From Gigantopelta aegis (taxonomy: Eukaryota; Mollusca; Gastropoda; Neomphalida; Peltospiridae), in NCBI RefSeq assembly GCF_016097555.1, contig NC_054701.1, positions 8,815,822 through 8,879,821 on the forward strand: 64,000 nt of DNA. Reading direction: 5' to 3'. The translations under genes and the position numbers were made by a program. A model generated the notes under the pieces. The model did no database searches. It was not told where the DNA came from and worked only from the letters and a program-made list of their open reading frames with translations. This document shows positions 22,601-37,500 of the stretch, piece by piece. Numbering within the stretch: position 1 is the stretch's first letter; every line of letters begins with the position of its first letter.

Positions 22601-25600
22601 TGCATCACTATGTGCTCAACAGAAGTTCAGTAGCAATAAACACATAATGAATGATGTATCAACAAATTTGAGGATTTTAAAATTATGATCTAATGGTCAT
22701 GGACATAGAAAAAGAAGAAGAGTATATTAACCATACAGTTACAGCATGTGGCAGCTGATGAATTACCAAACATGACTATCTCACCTGAGCCAGATATTGT
22801 CATATGTGTTAATACAATAGAAAGCGTTTCTTTCTGATTGTTATCTGGCACTGACATAGTCAAAGGGTCGGGACATGAAGACCATTGCAACCTAATCGCA
22901 CCCCAGGTTCTCACCACTGTATTATGTTTGTGTGTCGCCCCATGAAGTGTAAAACAGACACATAGACATAGTGTGTTCCCCACCCTCCTAATGTCAGTGA
23001 CCCGAATATAAAATCCTGGCTACGCCAGTGTTATTTGTTTAATTAATCAATTATTTATTAAATAATCTTTATGCTAATTTTACCTTCTGGACAACTAATT
23101 CACCATCTTTGAAGTCAATCCTGTTAATATAAAATGTGTCCTGTAGATCTTTTATGCCCGACAGCATCAGTGGTCGAACCTCGTCCTTTAAGGACTCAAA
23201 ATCAGTGAATGCTTTACACATTCTGCCTTGTCGAGGACATCTGTTCTTGTAGATAATGGCAAGACTAGATACTAGACTTTCCACAGCTTTATTCATAACT
23301 AATGTTAGTCGCGAGTCCAGGAGCTGTAGGATGTCAACAGTTGATCCATTATTAGTCTGAGGGTTTTGAAACTGCTCGTACCACGGGTTACCCGAAGAAG
23401 GGACGCCAGACCCAGCAGATGTAGCTGGTCTAGGCCATATGACTACCGCCTCGTCGATGATGTTCTCCAAGTTGTTAGTCTGAAGAATGCGAAGATGCCA
23501 AGAAAATATTAACACTTTGAGACCCAATTTTGGAACTGGTTTGTTTAAAAGATTGGTAAACATCTGCATTGTATCATGTTCGGTGGTAAGAAGCAGAAAT
23601 GTCCCTGCGTCTTCTTTTGCTTCATTCAAGGTAGACATGCTTTCCTCGAGCAGGTGTCCTGATGCGTTGTGCTTTAGCGTTATAACTCCACCTATACAAA
23701 TTCCATGTTCAGAAGATTTCATTTTAAACTGATCAGCTTTATTCTTTAGAAATTCAGTGTCAGAAACAATAAAATAGATGTACGTCCATTTGATTTCCTT
23801 TAGAGTTCTAATGACTGAATCTGTATAGTGGTCGTTGGTGGAGTTACCAAACGTTATCCCAGTGTCTGCAATAGTCATACTTAGCTTCGCCGTGTTCGAA
23901 ACGGTGTTAAAACCTGAAAAGGCATCTGTGTTAAAGTAAGCGACAGTCTTCGAGGGCTGAATAACGACAGCCCTGTCATCTGAGTTTTTGTAGTGGTACA
24001 AACAGTTCTCAATTTCGTGGTGTTTAGTGGAAAACCAGGTCTGGTCACCACACGAATCAAACACAACTCCACCAAACGAAATATTGTTAGGGAGAGTCAG
24101 ATTCTTCTGAGAGAGCATTTGGATTGCATTTGTGAAAGCCTGGGCGATTTTGAATCCTCCAACATTTGGCACAGCACATTTTCTACCTGGAGTTGAAGTG
24201 TGTATGGGAAAGACGCCGACAAGAAGTAGATCTGCATCGTTGAACATCACTCGTTCGTCTGAGGAAAAAGATGGCCGACACACCGTACACTCGAAACAGG
24301 CGTCTCCGCAGTGGCTGTTGTAGAATGCAGTTGGTATTGTCACGGGCGTCTCGATGTTTCCCATATCTATGGTCTAGCAGTAGGAACAAAAGAAAGAAAG
24401 ACTTAGTTGTGATGTGACAACTGTGATTATACTATTAAAGATGCAATCTCACCAACACATCCATAAACTAAAGCTTGTTTTGTTTAACGAAACCACTAGA
24501 GCACATCGATTTATTAATCATCGGCTATTTGATGTCAAACATTTTGTAATTTGTGACTGGTAGTCTTAGAGGAAACACGCAAGAAATCTTTTATATACAT
24601 TTGCTCCAGTCAGGACAGCATATATTACGACTTTTGATATATTAGTCGTGATGCACTGGTTGGGACGGAGCAATTCCTATCAGAAATTTGATCCACTGAG
24701 GTTGTTCGATCCTGCGACACAAGCACCTCAGTCGGGAACGGTACCGACCGAGTACTTTTTTTCAAATTTGATCAACTGCATTATTACGACATGCAAGCAT
24801 GTCGTTATTTGTTTCATTACCATATTTACATGAACTAAATATATTAGGATTAAATTATATTTGGAATCTGAGTAACATCCATATTAATGTATATCACATA
24901 ATAAAAGAAAGGATGTATGACGTATTCAAGCAACGATGCTACAGTACAATAACGGCATCTCCCAAGGATTTACTATACCAGCATTTAATAAGAGAATACA
25001 AATTACAAACATATTTAGCTACACCAACAGACTCTCGTAACTTAAAAGAAATAACAAAAATTAGAATCTGTGCACACAAATTAAATATTGAAACTGGCGG
25101 GTATATTAACATAGAGAGATCTCAAAGAACATGTAAGGTATGTAATTCTGATGCAATAGAAGATGAATTTCACTTCATTCTACAGTGCCCACAATATGAA
25201 ACTTTAAGACATAAGTTAATTAAACAATACTATTTTAAACATCCTAGTGTCTTCAAATTAATACAGCTTTTAACTTCTGAAAATAATAAGGAGATAAATA
25301 ACCTTGGAAAATATTTATTACAGGCGAATCGAAGTAGAGACCAGTTCTTACAAACACTATAACTAGTTATACATGGTTATTTATATATTATTATAAATAC
25401 CCATATACCCCATTAATATCAATAGTAGTTAACAATTCTGTACATTTATATTAAATTATATTATATTACCATATTGCTATACTATACTACATGCGATTTT
25501 AATTATAGCTTAACAATAACCTGTTTTAGTCACTCTCCACCTATGTACTGCACTATTGTATATATATTAATTTATATGTTCAATACTGTTTTTATGCCAT

Positions 25601-28470
25601 TAAGCTATAAAGCTTAACGCAATAAAGAACTTGAACTTGAACATAACCTAGATTGGTGATTTCAACCAAAGAATATTGAAGAATAAAATTTAAGACCAGA
25701 TGACATGTTCTAAATGTTTGTTAAATGGAACATATTCGAGACTGCAACTTTAATAAATAAAATTTAGCAAACAGTACATTCACGTCATGAACAGAAACTA
25801 CATATATCGCTATACATGGGTATGTATCAGTGATAGTAAATTACATCTTTCATTTGTAGATTTGCTTATCAACGTTAATGACGAAAACATGACATCGAGT
25901 AAATTACTGCATCAGACAATCGTTTCAGTGCGTAATGCGCTACTTTGTTACAAACTGATGGAGAAATATTAAATTATAGTCCAAAATGCTATACCTCGAG
26001 GACCATACCCAACACCAGACAATTTTCCAGTGAAATAGATGTTAAAAAATGCACTTTTTAATTCAAAATTGTGTGGAGTTTTTTTCTTCTTCTTTAGCTG
26101 AATACGACTTTTATTACTTTGTTCCATTAGTTACATTGCATTGGCTACTATATATTTTAAAATGAATCTAATTACCAGTGTGACTATTAACGTCAAGTTT
26201 ATATAAAAAAGAAAAACGTGCCCTAATATATTTTATCCTAAGTAATACGATGCAAATTCAGTGCAACCAGTAACATTATTTTTCACAACACAGGCTAATT
26301 TATTTAAACTACGAAGGACATTACCTTAGAAATTAGATATTCGCGTACATTATTATTTTATTTTACAATACTACAGTTGCAGTTAAAAAAATTTTTATTA
26401 AAATAATAAGTTAATAATAAAACAAATGTTAATATAAATAAAATTGCATGAAAATCGTTTTGAACATCCAGTTTTCTCAATCTATATTTGGGCAAGAATT
26501 TGAACCAGTGGTTTAACTTGGTGGCTTAGTGAAAATCACTAACCCTTGCATTTTTGTAAAACCCTAGATTATAAAATGCATACATTTAAAACAGCAAACG
26601 GATATAACAATATGTACCTCTGTTTGGTTTGCTGAACTCCGTGGGAATATCAATCTGAATGTCGGTCGTCTCTGGGCTATTCTGCGTCCATTGTACGTAA
26701 AAAATGACATTACATCATTAATAAATGTCAACGATGTCTTTGTACAGCCTGCGACGTCGCCCGAACAGTTCGCTTGTATTCTCTCCTTAGCAACTCTTAG
26801 AAGAAGGAACGTAGCGTCAGCCATGGCCAGGTGTTCATAATTAGTCTTCATCATTCTGAGACATTTTAAATGGATCTCAGAATTATTCACACCCATGTCT
26901 CGAAAACACTCGCTATCGGTTAATAAATAGCCACGCTGGACGTTCAGCGATATGTTGGTGTTTACAAGCTGATACAGGTATTCAGTCAACCCTTCCAACC
27001 TCGGGGTGTTCTCCACAAGAAAGATTACATCATCGCTCTGTTTCTGCAACAACGGCATCTCCGTTGAAACGACCAGAAGCGTTGATGACGTCTCCGGGAC
27101 AGAACGTATGAGAGAATCTCCGGTGAAAAGAAGAGCCGCCTTGGATTTGAAATCGGGGAACCCAGACGAAGACAGGTGATCGGTGTCTAGCTCGTGAGTG
27201 GAAGCAATGCACAGCGATCCTTCTTTTGTCATGTTAACAAATGTTTCCAGATCCGACCGGCCAATCTGCTGCTTCAGGCCTAATGCTGAAACATACGTCC
27301 AGTCCAAGAGCCCAGCCACTGCTATGGCCGCCTGTAAAACAAACTCAATCATATTATAATTTAGTACATTAAATTGCCAATAAATCTAAGCTTAATGTAT
27401 ATCTTTAACCTACATTGTTTCGTTCAGCCCAATAAAACAAACTGTAGTGGCTGTATCACAGATAAAGTAGTCCATATATTATGTTGTTTCTTGATGGAAT
27501 TCATCACACTATTACTATTTATATTTTTAATGACATTTTGATAATATGGTAATGAAAGCGATGCTTTGATTCAGTTTTGCTTAACATACTCTAATGTCTT
27601 TAGTTGTACAAAGGTGATTAATTTCAAGATCTAGACAATCGTCTGGTCTCTACATGAGGTTTTTAATACACAGAGTATCGATCAACTGCGTACTTTAAAT
27701 AGTGGAGGTTATCAAGTCAAGACGGCCGCCAGTATTTTGCGTAGCAATCAAACAAGTCTGGTGTGCGCAATACAAATTACAACCATAAAGACAACTGATC
27801 TGGTGTAACCCACAAGACGTACTATTTTTATGATGTGTAATTATTTCGACTATCTGGAACACAGAAAGTTTACGCTCAATGTATAGCCCATGTATTGATT
27901 ATAATTAGTCTAGACGTTCCTAGAATGTATGGATATTGTTAGCTGCACGTGTCTCCGACAGTATCATATCGCCACTTAATAACAGTTAGTCTCTCTTAAC
28001 TTTTTTTCGTGCTTATATCAAGCACGCTGTCCTGGGCACACACACCTCAGCTTTCTGGGCTGTCTGTCCAGGACAGTAAGTTAGTTATTAGTTGTTAGTG
28101 AGAGAGAAGATGGTGTAGTGGTCTTACATCTACCCACTGAGTCGTTAAAATTCGCAGGGTGGGAGCCCGTATCGGGCTGCGAACCCACTACTTACTAGCC
28201 AAGGGCGGTTTCACAGTTAGACTGACATCAATGATGTTCAGTTCTCACTTAATTTAATTCTGTGTTGCAATAATGATTTGACCAACAACAGCTCTTATGA
28301 CACTAAGATGATTGTCATTATACTGCATGTGGTGTGGTTTTAACCATTTCCTAATTCCTGATTTCTTACATACATTTTCCGATTTCCTACAAAAATATAG
28401 TAGACAATACTTGGAATATACATAATAAATTAATGCAGATGTCTTATTTGGTTCTGTGCGCTATATGTGT

Positions 28471-28557
<87 letters not shown>

Positions 28558-31500
28558 GAAGGCACAGAGCCAGACAGAGAGGTGTTCTTGTTGAAAATGA
28601 CATTTCACGGTGCTGGTGTGAAGAGGAAATTAGATGTTACTTCGTCTACACTGCCCCCGTCTTTTTTCGGTTCAATTATTCATCTAGCTTTCGGTTACCA
28701 TATACAATTCGATCTCCATTAACATTAGAATTTGAAACTATCATGGAAGAACAAATTGCAGCAGTGCAAATGTACTAAAAATGTGTCACGGTGATATTTT
28801 AAATGTTAATCGTTTTACAAAGTAGTAACACCCTTGAGAGATTTGCAATGCATTTGTCTTGTCCTTTCTGCACAGTTGTATGACGTGTATTGAATCGGTT
28901 GTTTCTAAAAATAGGTATAATTTTAGTAATGCAGCTATGGATCTTTTCCTTTATGCCGAATATTCCCTTGACATCGCAAGGTATCTAAACAACGGACCAG
29001 AAATAGCAACTGAAGTGTTTTTCACAGATGATCGAATCTTGAATGTCTCATAGATACAACAGTAGAAAGAGTTGCATTTTAGCACGGTTACGAAAATCTA
29101 AAGAAACGATATGACCTTGTCTCCAAGCTTTAGACTTTGTAATAGAAGACGTAATCAGCTTATCCAAAAAAGTAGTTTAGATCCCTAAATCACCTTCCAA
29201 AAATTTCAGTCCCTTGCCTTGACATAATTCAGAATTGTGTCAATATTATTTTAAAGGGTCTTTTTTAGATTTGCATGGACGTGCAAGATTGGTTGGAAAA
29301 TATGTTATCTATTGTTATTTGTTACATCCTATTAACGTTTTACGTAAGTTTGTAAAGGGGTGCAGACATGTTGGGAATTTTCCATTTTCTGAAATTTCAA
29401 ATGGGTCAGAAATGGTGTGAATTTTGGAAAGTTTTCAATTTTATACATCGATTAACTCTTTTGTTAACCATTAAAAATAGAAACCAGTAACATAATTAAC
29501 TCCAAACAAAAGCGTTTGCTTAAAAATGAAGGATGCTACTGATTGTTTAACTTTAATTGTATTTTAATTATTGCTTAAGTATCGAAAACTCTCACTGATT
29601 TTTCTCGGTGTTATGTTACTAAATATAATAAAACTTTACAAGAGTTAGTTGGTTTCACCTTTTTATAATCTAAAATGTGTAAAGTCCCTTTTATTTCCTG
29701 CAATGTGTCAATGCTACCGACCACTCGCTTACTCATACTCCTGTCGGAGGGTCCCATTGTTATTTTCCCACACTGTACGGGCAGCTAGTTGTGTCTGGCA
29801 CTAGTGCCACTTTACTCACCAAATGCCAAGACCAATCTAGGGTAGGGAAGCAGAAATGATGGGTGCATAATCAGCTTATTTACATCAAATAATGAGAAAT
29901 TATCGCTTTATGGATACTTATTCTGAAACCACTGGATAAAGCAGACACATCCTGCTACTTGCAAGATATGGCATGTGACGTCACCTACACGTGGACAGCT
30001 TAAATAAACAATAATAATGGAGGGGAGGGGGAAGTCTTAAATGTTTAATGAATTACAGGATAAAGGTAACCAGTTCATGACGTAGGCCAAACAGGGACTC
30101 CTTATTCTTATCTACATTCAATAAAGCCGATATCCTACGTCACTAACTAGTTATTCTCTATTGGAAGTGATTGTTGACACAAATTAAATTAGTTTAAACA
30201 ATTTTGAAAGCTAAATAAAATGTTATTAGTTAATTGTCACAGTAGTTGTCATTTAAATGATTTATCTATGTTGATACCAAAAAAATGAAGCTGAAAGAAA
30301 GAATTATATTGTGCAAAAAACTAAATGTTTCTGAATTATTGAAATATATCCAGTATCCTAATTCATTAATATTTTAATGTTTATTATCAATATTTTAATG
30401 TTTTTTATAACTTCAGTGCTTCCGTAAAGGTCCCCCAAATTCCCGTAAATTCCTATAATTTGTCAGTGTACATTTTCCGCTCCTAACGTTTACCGGGCGG
30501 CAGTACACATTGATAAAGATTTGAAATACGGGAGCTATAAATATAAATAATGATTAATACTAAAGCAATTATCATATACACGTGTGTCATGTCCCCTTCT
30601 ATTAAATAAGCCCTATATCCGCCCCTGTTAGGTGTATACGACCTACAAGAGATTTAACCGTGGCCTAGCTCTCTGTCTATTCGCAAAACGTAAACTCACT
30701 GCAGAAGTTCAAGTAATTGGTTACTCAAACTAAAAGAAAATAAGTCGTAAGCTAAAGACAATCGGACGTAATTTCAAATGCATGCGCTAACATAGTTGTA
30801 ATAATCCCCTATCTATTTGGCCTCCAGTCTAAACATTTGAACTGGCAGCCAGATGTGGTGTCCATCTTGAGTTGTCTACACCGTATATGCTGTAAAGATG
30901 TATATATATGTACACTGTACCTCGGCTCTAGTATCCGTGTGTAGAGGGAAGGAAAGACAACTCTCGAATTCTGTCCATCGACATGTTGGCGAATCCCTGT
31001 CCGTGAGTTGCACGTGCATCACATCCATATAACGTAAAATATTATGAACTGCTGACGTCACTTCCGGCGAGGTATAGGTAATCACGCCTGAAAAACAAAA
31101 CATGATGAAATAACTTTAGCCAATCAATTTATACAAAAACACATATCTTTAGATTGTTATTACAATGTGTGCGCGTGTGTTCATGTGAGCTTTATATCAA
31201 TTACGTAATATGTATGTGTTTGCTGCTTTTTGTCGATTGATGTCTGTTTTTATGATTGTGTGTAATGTTTGGTGTGGATGTATAGAGATTTGTTTTATTC
31301 ATTTGCACCAGTTATGAACAAAATATGAAAATCAATATGTATCTTTAACGAAATAAATATAGCAAATATAACAGTAGTACATTATATTTTCATTACATAG
31401 TTTTAACGGTAGAAAAAGAACAACAACATCAACAATGCATTACAATATTGGTAACGGAAAAAAAGAGTAAAGTTTGTTTTATTTAACGACGTCGCTAGAG

Positions 31501-34500
31501 CACATTGATTATTTTATCTTATCATCGGCTATTGGACGTCAGACATATGGTCATTCTGACACTGTTTTTAGAGGAAACCCGCTGTCGCCACATAGGCTAC
31601 TCTTTTTACGACAGGCAGCAAGGGATCTTTTATTTGCGCTTCCCACAGGCAGGATAGCACAAACCATGACCTTTGTTGAACCAGTTATGGATCACTGGTC
31701 GGTGCAAGTGGTTTACACCTACCCATTGAGCCTTGCGGAGCACTCACTCAGGGTTTGGAGTCGGTATCTGGATTAAAAATCCCATGCCTCGACTGGGATC
31801 CGAACCCAGTACCTACCAGCCTGTAGACCGATGGCCTAACACGACGCCACCGAGGCCGGTATATTGGTAACGGAGACTAAACTAAAGTTGTAAACATTTC
31901 GTTTAGGGGTTTTGACTTTATTTTAAGCTACTTTGGTGTTACATTCCAACTCAACTGACCATCGCCTTGTATCACACAATACTCTAAATAGTGATACTGG
32001 GTTGTCAGTAATATTTCCAAGGAATTTCCGTATAAATACACTGATGATCTCAACTTAGCATACCATTATACACAAAGCAAAGGTTACCGACTGTTTACAG
32101 GCCTTTATCTACTTTTGAAAAACTTTCATACCCATTTCCCTGCTCCCCAGTCTCGGTATGAAATCTATACAAATACATCATTGCAAACGATACTATGCGA
32201 CTTTCGTTTACGGAAATCCCAGGGCACCCATAAAACTGTCGAGGAGAGAGAACCACAAACTAATCAGTTTTTGAGTGGAAGGATACACCACTGAATATAG
32301 TTGGTTATCCTGAGTGATATTGATTCATAACCTATGTATGTAACGTATTCCAGAATAAATACACAAACACATTGCTGTGTTTATCCAGATGAAGAGCAGA
32401 CTGCATGAGGGTTATCCAAGCAAATGTTATCAAAACAATTCACGTTTAGTATTTGTTATAACTATCATAATAATCAACATCTGAACCGGTCCAAATATTC
32501 ATTATCTTTTATATATCTACTAATTGTGAATATAGATTAAAAACCTGTATATGTTTTATTTAATTCGTTTTCTTTTTAAAGAAAAGTATAATGATTAATG
32601 TTTGTATTAATTGCAGTTATTTTTTTCCATTAATGAACCAGATTTTAATTAACTAAAATCGTTGATATGTAATTAAATTGTCACCAACATCTATCTATCT
32701 ATCTACCTATCTACCTATCTATACAAAAATAAAATCCAACAACATTACCCAAACGAACTAATGCGTTTTGCATAGCAGTGTAGTAATATATTATTATTAT
32801 TAAATGCGCAATTTGTTAAAACAGCGACGCAATATTTCGCATGCCTCGTATGAATTTTGGGGAGCTTGGGCGCAATCACTCGCCCCCCCCCCCCCCCCCC
32901 CCCCATCCCCACAAAAAACTCACAACAATAAACGAATATCAATATTATCGAACATAGTATATATTGGTATACATTTATACGACAGCACAAGTAATGATAA
33001 TAAATACAATACAAAAATAATCTGAACAACGAAACAGGTATAAACCTTAAAACCCTTGTGCTAATTTAGTAAACTCGTCTGGGAATGGCAGTCCTCTTTG
33101 TGAAGGTCACAATTAAGTATTTTCTAGTAAAGGATCTCCCCGGGAATGGCTGTCTTTCTATAGATGAGACACTAGATAGAGATTCATGAACTCACCCACA
33201 ATGTTACACAGATACGGATAACGATTGTGTCGTTCAGATTTATTCCTTATAATACTATCAGTGAAGCGAGATTCACAAGATGAAGGTTGCAAGAAACGTG
33301 TTTTGTTTGTTGTTGTTTTTTGTTTTTTATTGTTGTTGTTGTCTTAACAGTACTGCTAGAAAACACTGATTAAGCAATAATCAGCTATAGGATGTCAAAT
33401 ACTTGATAATTTTCAGAGAAAACACGCTTCCTGTTTTTTCCATTAGTAGCAAGGAGTCTTTCATATCCACATACTACGGCCTTTCATAACATACTAGTCG
33501 TGGGGTACTGATTGGGGCGTGGTAAACCCAATGGACCCGGCGATGTACAAGCTACACTATGCTAGAATTTGCCAATACTAGTCCTGCACCCTAGAATATG
33601 CATTATTCACACAACACTGCATCCTTGGAAAGATAAATCTGGATCTTTCAATAACTTCAACGAAAATAACAATCCTATTTCATAACTTAAATATCTCAAA
33701 GACAAACCAGTTGACAGAAGGTGCACATTAACAAACATCTTCTATTTAAAACAAATAAAACAAACAGGAAGGAATGGTTTTTCCTACAGTTTATCTCAGG
33801 TATGATTATGAGCCTTCAATTTAACCTCGGAAGTACGTGAACGAATATATATGTTCTGAGACATTAAATCGGGGTCAAGACACTGGGAAGGTTGAGGGAC
33901 TAGAGGAACCGTCCTGTATACGGAACAAACTGGGCCCGCGGCCGATTGTTGGATGTTTGTCCATACACCGTGAATCTGCGGTGATGTCTTCGTTATCGTT
34001 CGATTAATGGGACGGCGTTTCCTCTTCCATTGTGTCCAAATGTTGACATTATTTGGCAGAACGCACAACTTGAAATTCCTCTGGACAGATCGGAACTGGG
34101 AAAAGAATAAAAGATTGCGCTAAACGTTCGGCCGTAACATGAGCGGTATGTGTCGCTAAAGATGCGAATTCCAACACCTGCACATGTTGAAGAGATTAAT
34201 GTATCGCCAGGACCGGCAGCAAGGAAGGTTTTTCTATAGCCGCGTTACCGATTTCGTGGTCCATAGGCACCTGAATAGTGCGTACAGCGTTAAAGAACTT
34301 CTCCTCCATGGCTTGTTTTCAAAATAATTTCATTTTCATTTCACCTTATTTTCGTGCTTATATCCAATTCAGGTTCAAGCACGCTGTTATGGGCACACAC
34401 CTGAGCTATCTGGGCTGTCTGTCAGAGACAGTGGGTTAGAAGTTAAATGTTAGTGCTTAGCGAGAGAGAAGTTACACCTACCCATTGAGTCGTTAAAACT

Positions 34501-37500
34501 CGCTCCAGGCTGCGAACCCTGTACCTACCAGCCTTATGTCCGATGGCCTAACGACGACACCACGGAGGCCGGTTTTCAGAATCATGACTGGGTTATCAAA
34601 GGCCATGGTATGTGCTGTTCTCTGTGGGAAAATGCATATAAAAGATCCCTTGCCGCTAATTGAAAGATGTAGCGAGTTTTCTCCGAAGACTACGGGTCAC
34701 AAACTTCAAATGTTTGTCATCCAATAGCCGATAAATAAATGTGATTTATGCTCCAGTAGTGTCGTTAAATAAAACAAACTGTAAACTTTAATTTTTGCTT
34801 TCAGACTATATAACGTGTGATATATATAGATATATACATGTATATATATTAACATACACTATATGGACTCATAGTTTTGATATTTCCTATCTTCATTGTA
34901 TTTATGTGGGTGGGACGTAGCCCAGTGGTAAGGCGCTCGCTCGATATATAGTCGGTGTGGGATCGATCCCCGTCTGTGGGCCCATTGCGCTACTTCTCGT
35001 TTCAGCCAGTGCACCACGACTGGTATATCAAAAACCGTGGTATGTACTACCCTGTCTGTGGGATGGTGCATATAAAATATCCTTTGCTGCTAATCAAAAA
35101 GAGTAGCACATGAAGTGGCGACAGAAGGTTTCCTATCTCTGTGTGGTCCTTAACCATATGCCCGACGCCATATAACCGTAAAGAAAATGTGTTGAGTGCG
35201 TCGTTAAATAAAACATTTCCTTCATTGTATTTATAAAACTACTAGTATTCCAATGCATTCCGTTGATCAGCAGGCCTCAGGTTGATGCGAAGATCTGTGA
35301 CATTTCAGACGGAAGCTTCACCATTTGAGAACACGCTCAGAATCACCTGCACTAATTACCAGTACCATCACTTTAATTACATGTTTATTTTATTGTAATT
35401 ATTCCTTTCTTTTCTTTTCTTTTTTGTTTCTAAAATTCTTCCTATTTCTCGGGCACCACTTCAACCACTGCAATGTTATGTGGTTTGTGTGCGTTTTGTT
35501 TTGCTTTTGTATTCTTTTTTTACATTTGGTGGCGGGATGGGGGTATTAACCAAAAGATATCCAGGCACTGTAAAATTCCTTTATCATCTTCTTATATTTG
35601 TTGTTTGCTGTCACTCATTTAAATTTTACTGAAAGGGACACAAATTACTTTTATTTGGTTTGAGCCACTTGCATAAATATTTGGTTTAAGCTACTTTATA
35701 TAAAAAAGAGACCTTCATAATCATTCAAATACTTCTATCACTGAGTATCCAACAAAACGAGCAATACAAATAAAACCGTTTTATCTTACTACCAATCGAA
35801 ACCTAACCAACAATTGAGTCTGCATGTTCAGATTTGGAGAAAATGTAAAAGCTCATCAAGACGACAAATCCAATCAGATACACACACACACACGTGTGTA
35901 CAAACACGTCATCTCTTGTTGAAAATATCAGTCGACCACCTTTCTGTGGAAGGAATGTCCGATTCCCACCAACGTCCACACGTGAATCATCGACAGACCT
36001 TCAATTAAATAACCAAAATAAACACGTAGACCCGCCATCAATGCTATCTACCAGAAGCTTCACATTACTTCGCTAACTGGCCACGGCCAACAGATTAAGG
36101 TCGGACCCTATGTTGTTCTGGTCAACAACATGACAACAATGTCCATTGTCAACTCCCGTATACAAATGCCACGTCAAGCGGCTGGGGTGTTGTTCAAGGT
36201 TTAGGGCCATCTTCACCAGTTTGGCGTCAATTCCAATACCACGTCTCCTACCCAAAGTGTCATCCCGCGTCGATGTTATCACGACGTTACGCTATCCTGT
36301 AGACGGCCGGGAAACACACTGCAAACACTAGGTGGCGCTGTGAAGGACAAGGTAAGACGAGGAAGAGGAACAATGCTGCCAGCCGCGGCAGGGAACAAAA
36401 GAAAGTCAGTGTCAATGTCTGTGGGTAAAAGACGAGTGGTATTTCCCCAACAAGGAATGTTTTCTTCCTGTAGACGTACGTTTGTAAATGTGTAATATCT
36501 GTAGCAAGACTGCATTACTGTTTCTTTTAAGGAAAGAAAATCAAAGAAGATGTCTTTGTTTGACGATTCCTCAGCACATTGTTTTAATGGCTGTCTCACA
36601 TACGTAGGGTGCGAATTTGGCGGGGACATGGGTGTACGATGACTAATTTTTAAACACGACCCCACAACTTTCAAATCTCGAAATTGCGTTAAATTGTAAG
36701 TTAAAAGCACTACAACTACCACAATTATGACCTTCCTAAATTCATTTAGTTTAGCATTATTTCTCATCACTATTTTACGCATAATTCCTGCTATTGTAAT
36801 ATGGTTTTCATAGTTTTATTTTTCTCCCATATCCAATAATTTGTATGGCGAGCTCGTAGATTCGGGCAATACCTGGGCCCGGCCTGTCTCTAATACTTAC
36901 GTTTATACTGACACTTTAAATGAGAGAAGAAACACGAAAGCAATTCATTTGATAAGTTGCAAGTACGTCCCTAACATACAACGCACTATACACCTTACAA
37001 CCTTTACTGTAACAGTGTACTATATAACCGAATGGGTAGGATGTCGTTTTATACGCCCTGTCACTGTGACATATATACAATGAACATACATTTTATTTTG
37101 CATTAGGCCCAATATTTTCATATACTTACCATTTGTGACACCCAATAGCCGATGTGTATTTTTGTGCTGGGGTGTCGTTAAACATTCATTCATTCATTTA
37201 GGCCCAATGACCCGTGAGTATTTAATATATACATTTCCACTAACGGGGAGATGGACAAAACTTGCATTGGAGAATCGTAAATGTGATACAGAGATAAAGA
37301 CAAACACAGAGAGAAAGAGAGATAGTGAGAGAGAAACAGACAAAGAGACAGAGCGATACTGAGGTGTAGGGATGACAGCAGATCCAGCACTAGTATTTTA
37401 GCTCTTGTCTGGTGTGAGATGGTAGAATTGACCTCCCGACCCTTCCAGCCATGCTCCGAGATTGTATATCAAAGACGTGGTTTGTGCTGTTGGAAAGTGA

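Larger units (their letters stand above)
27332..30920. other. receptor intron 3
   Basis: 3.6 kb between exons 3 and 4. It contains a SINE piece (28005-28205), a GA microsatellite (28473-28552) and otherwise AT-rich sequence without coding signal. Confidence 0.7.

Noticed and set aside
20460-24364. Reading the flytrap exons as two separate single-exon genes starting at internal codons near 24364 and 21926
   Set aside because: The second has no ATG at that point (TTG), neither begins with a signal peptide, both are bounded by phase-0 splice sites and each supplies the closing strand of the previous domain.
28456-28722. Arg-Glu-rich open frame, and a similar one at 63218-63718
   Set aside because: Artefact of GA microsatellites.
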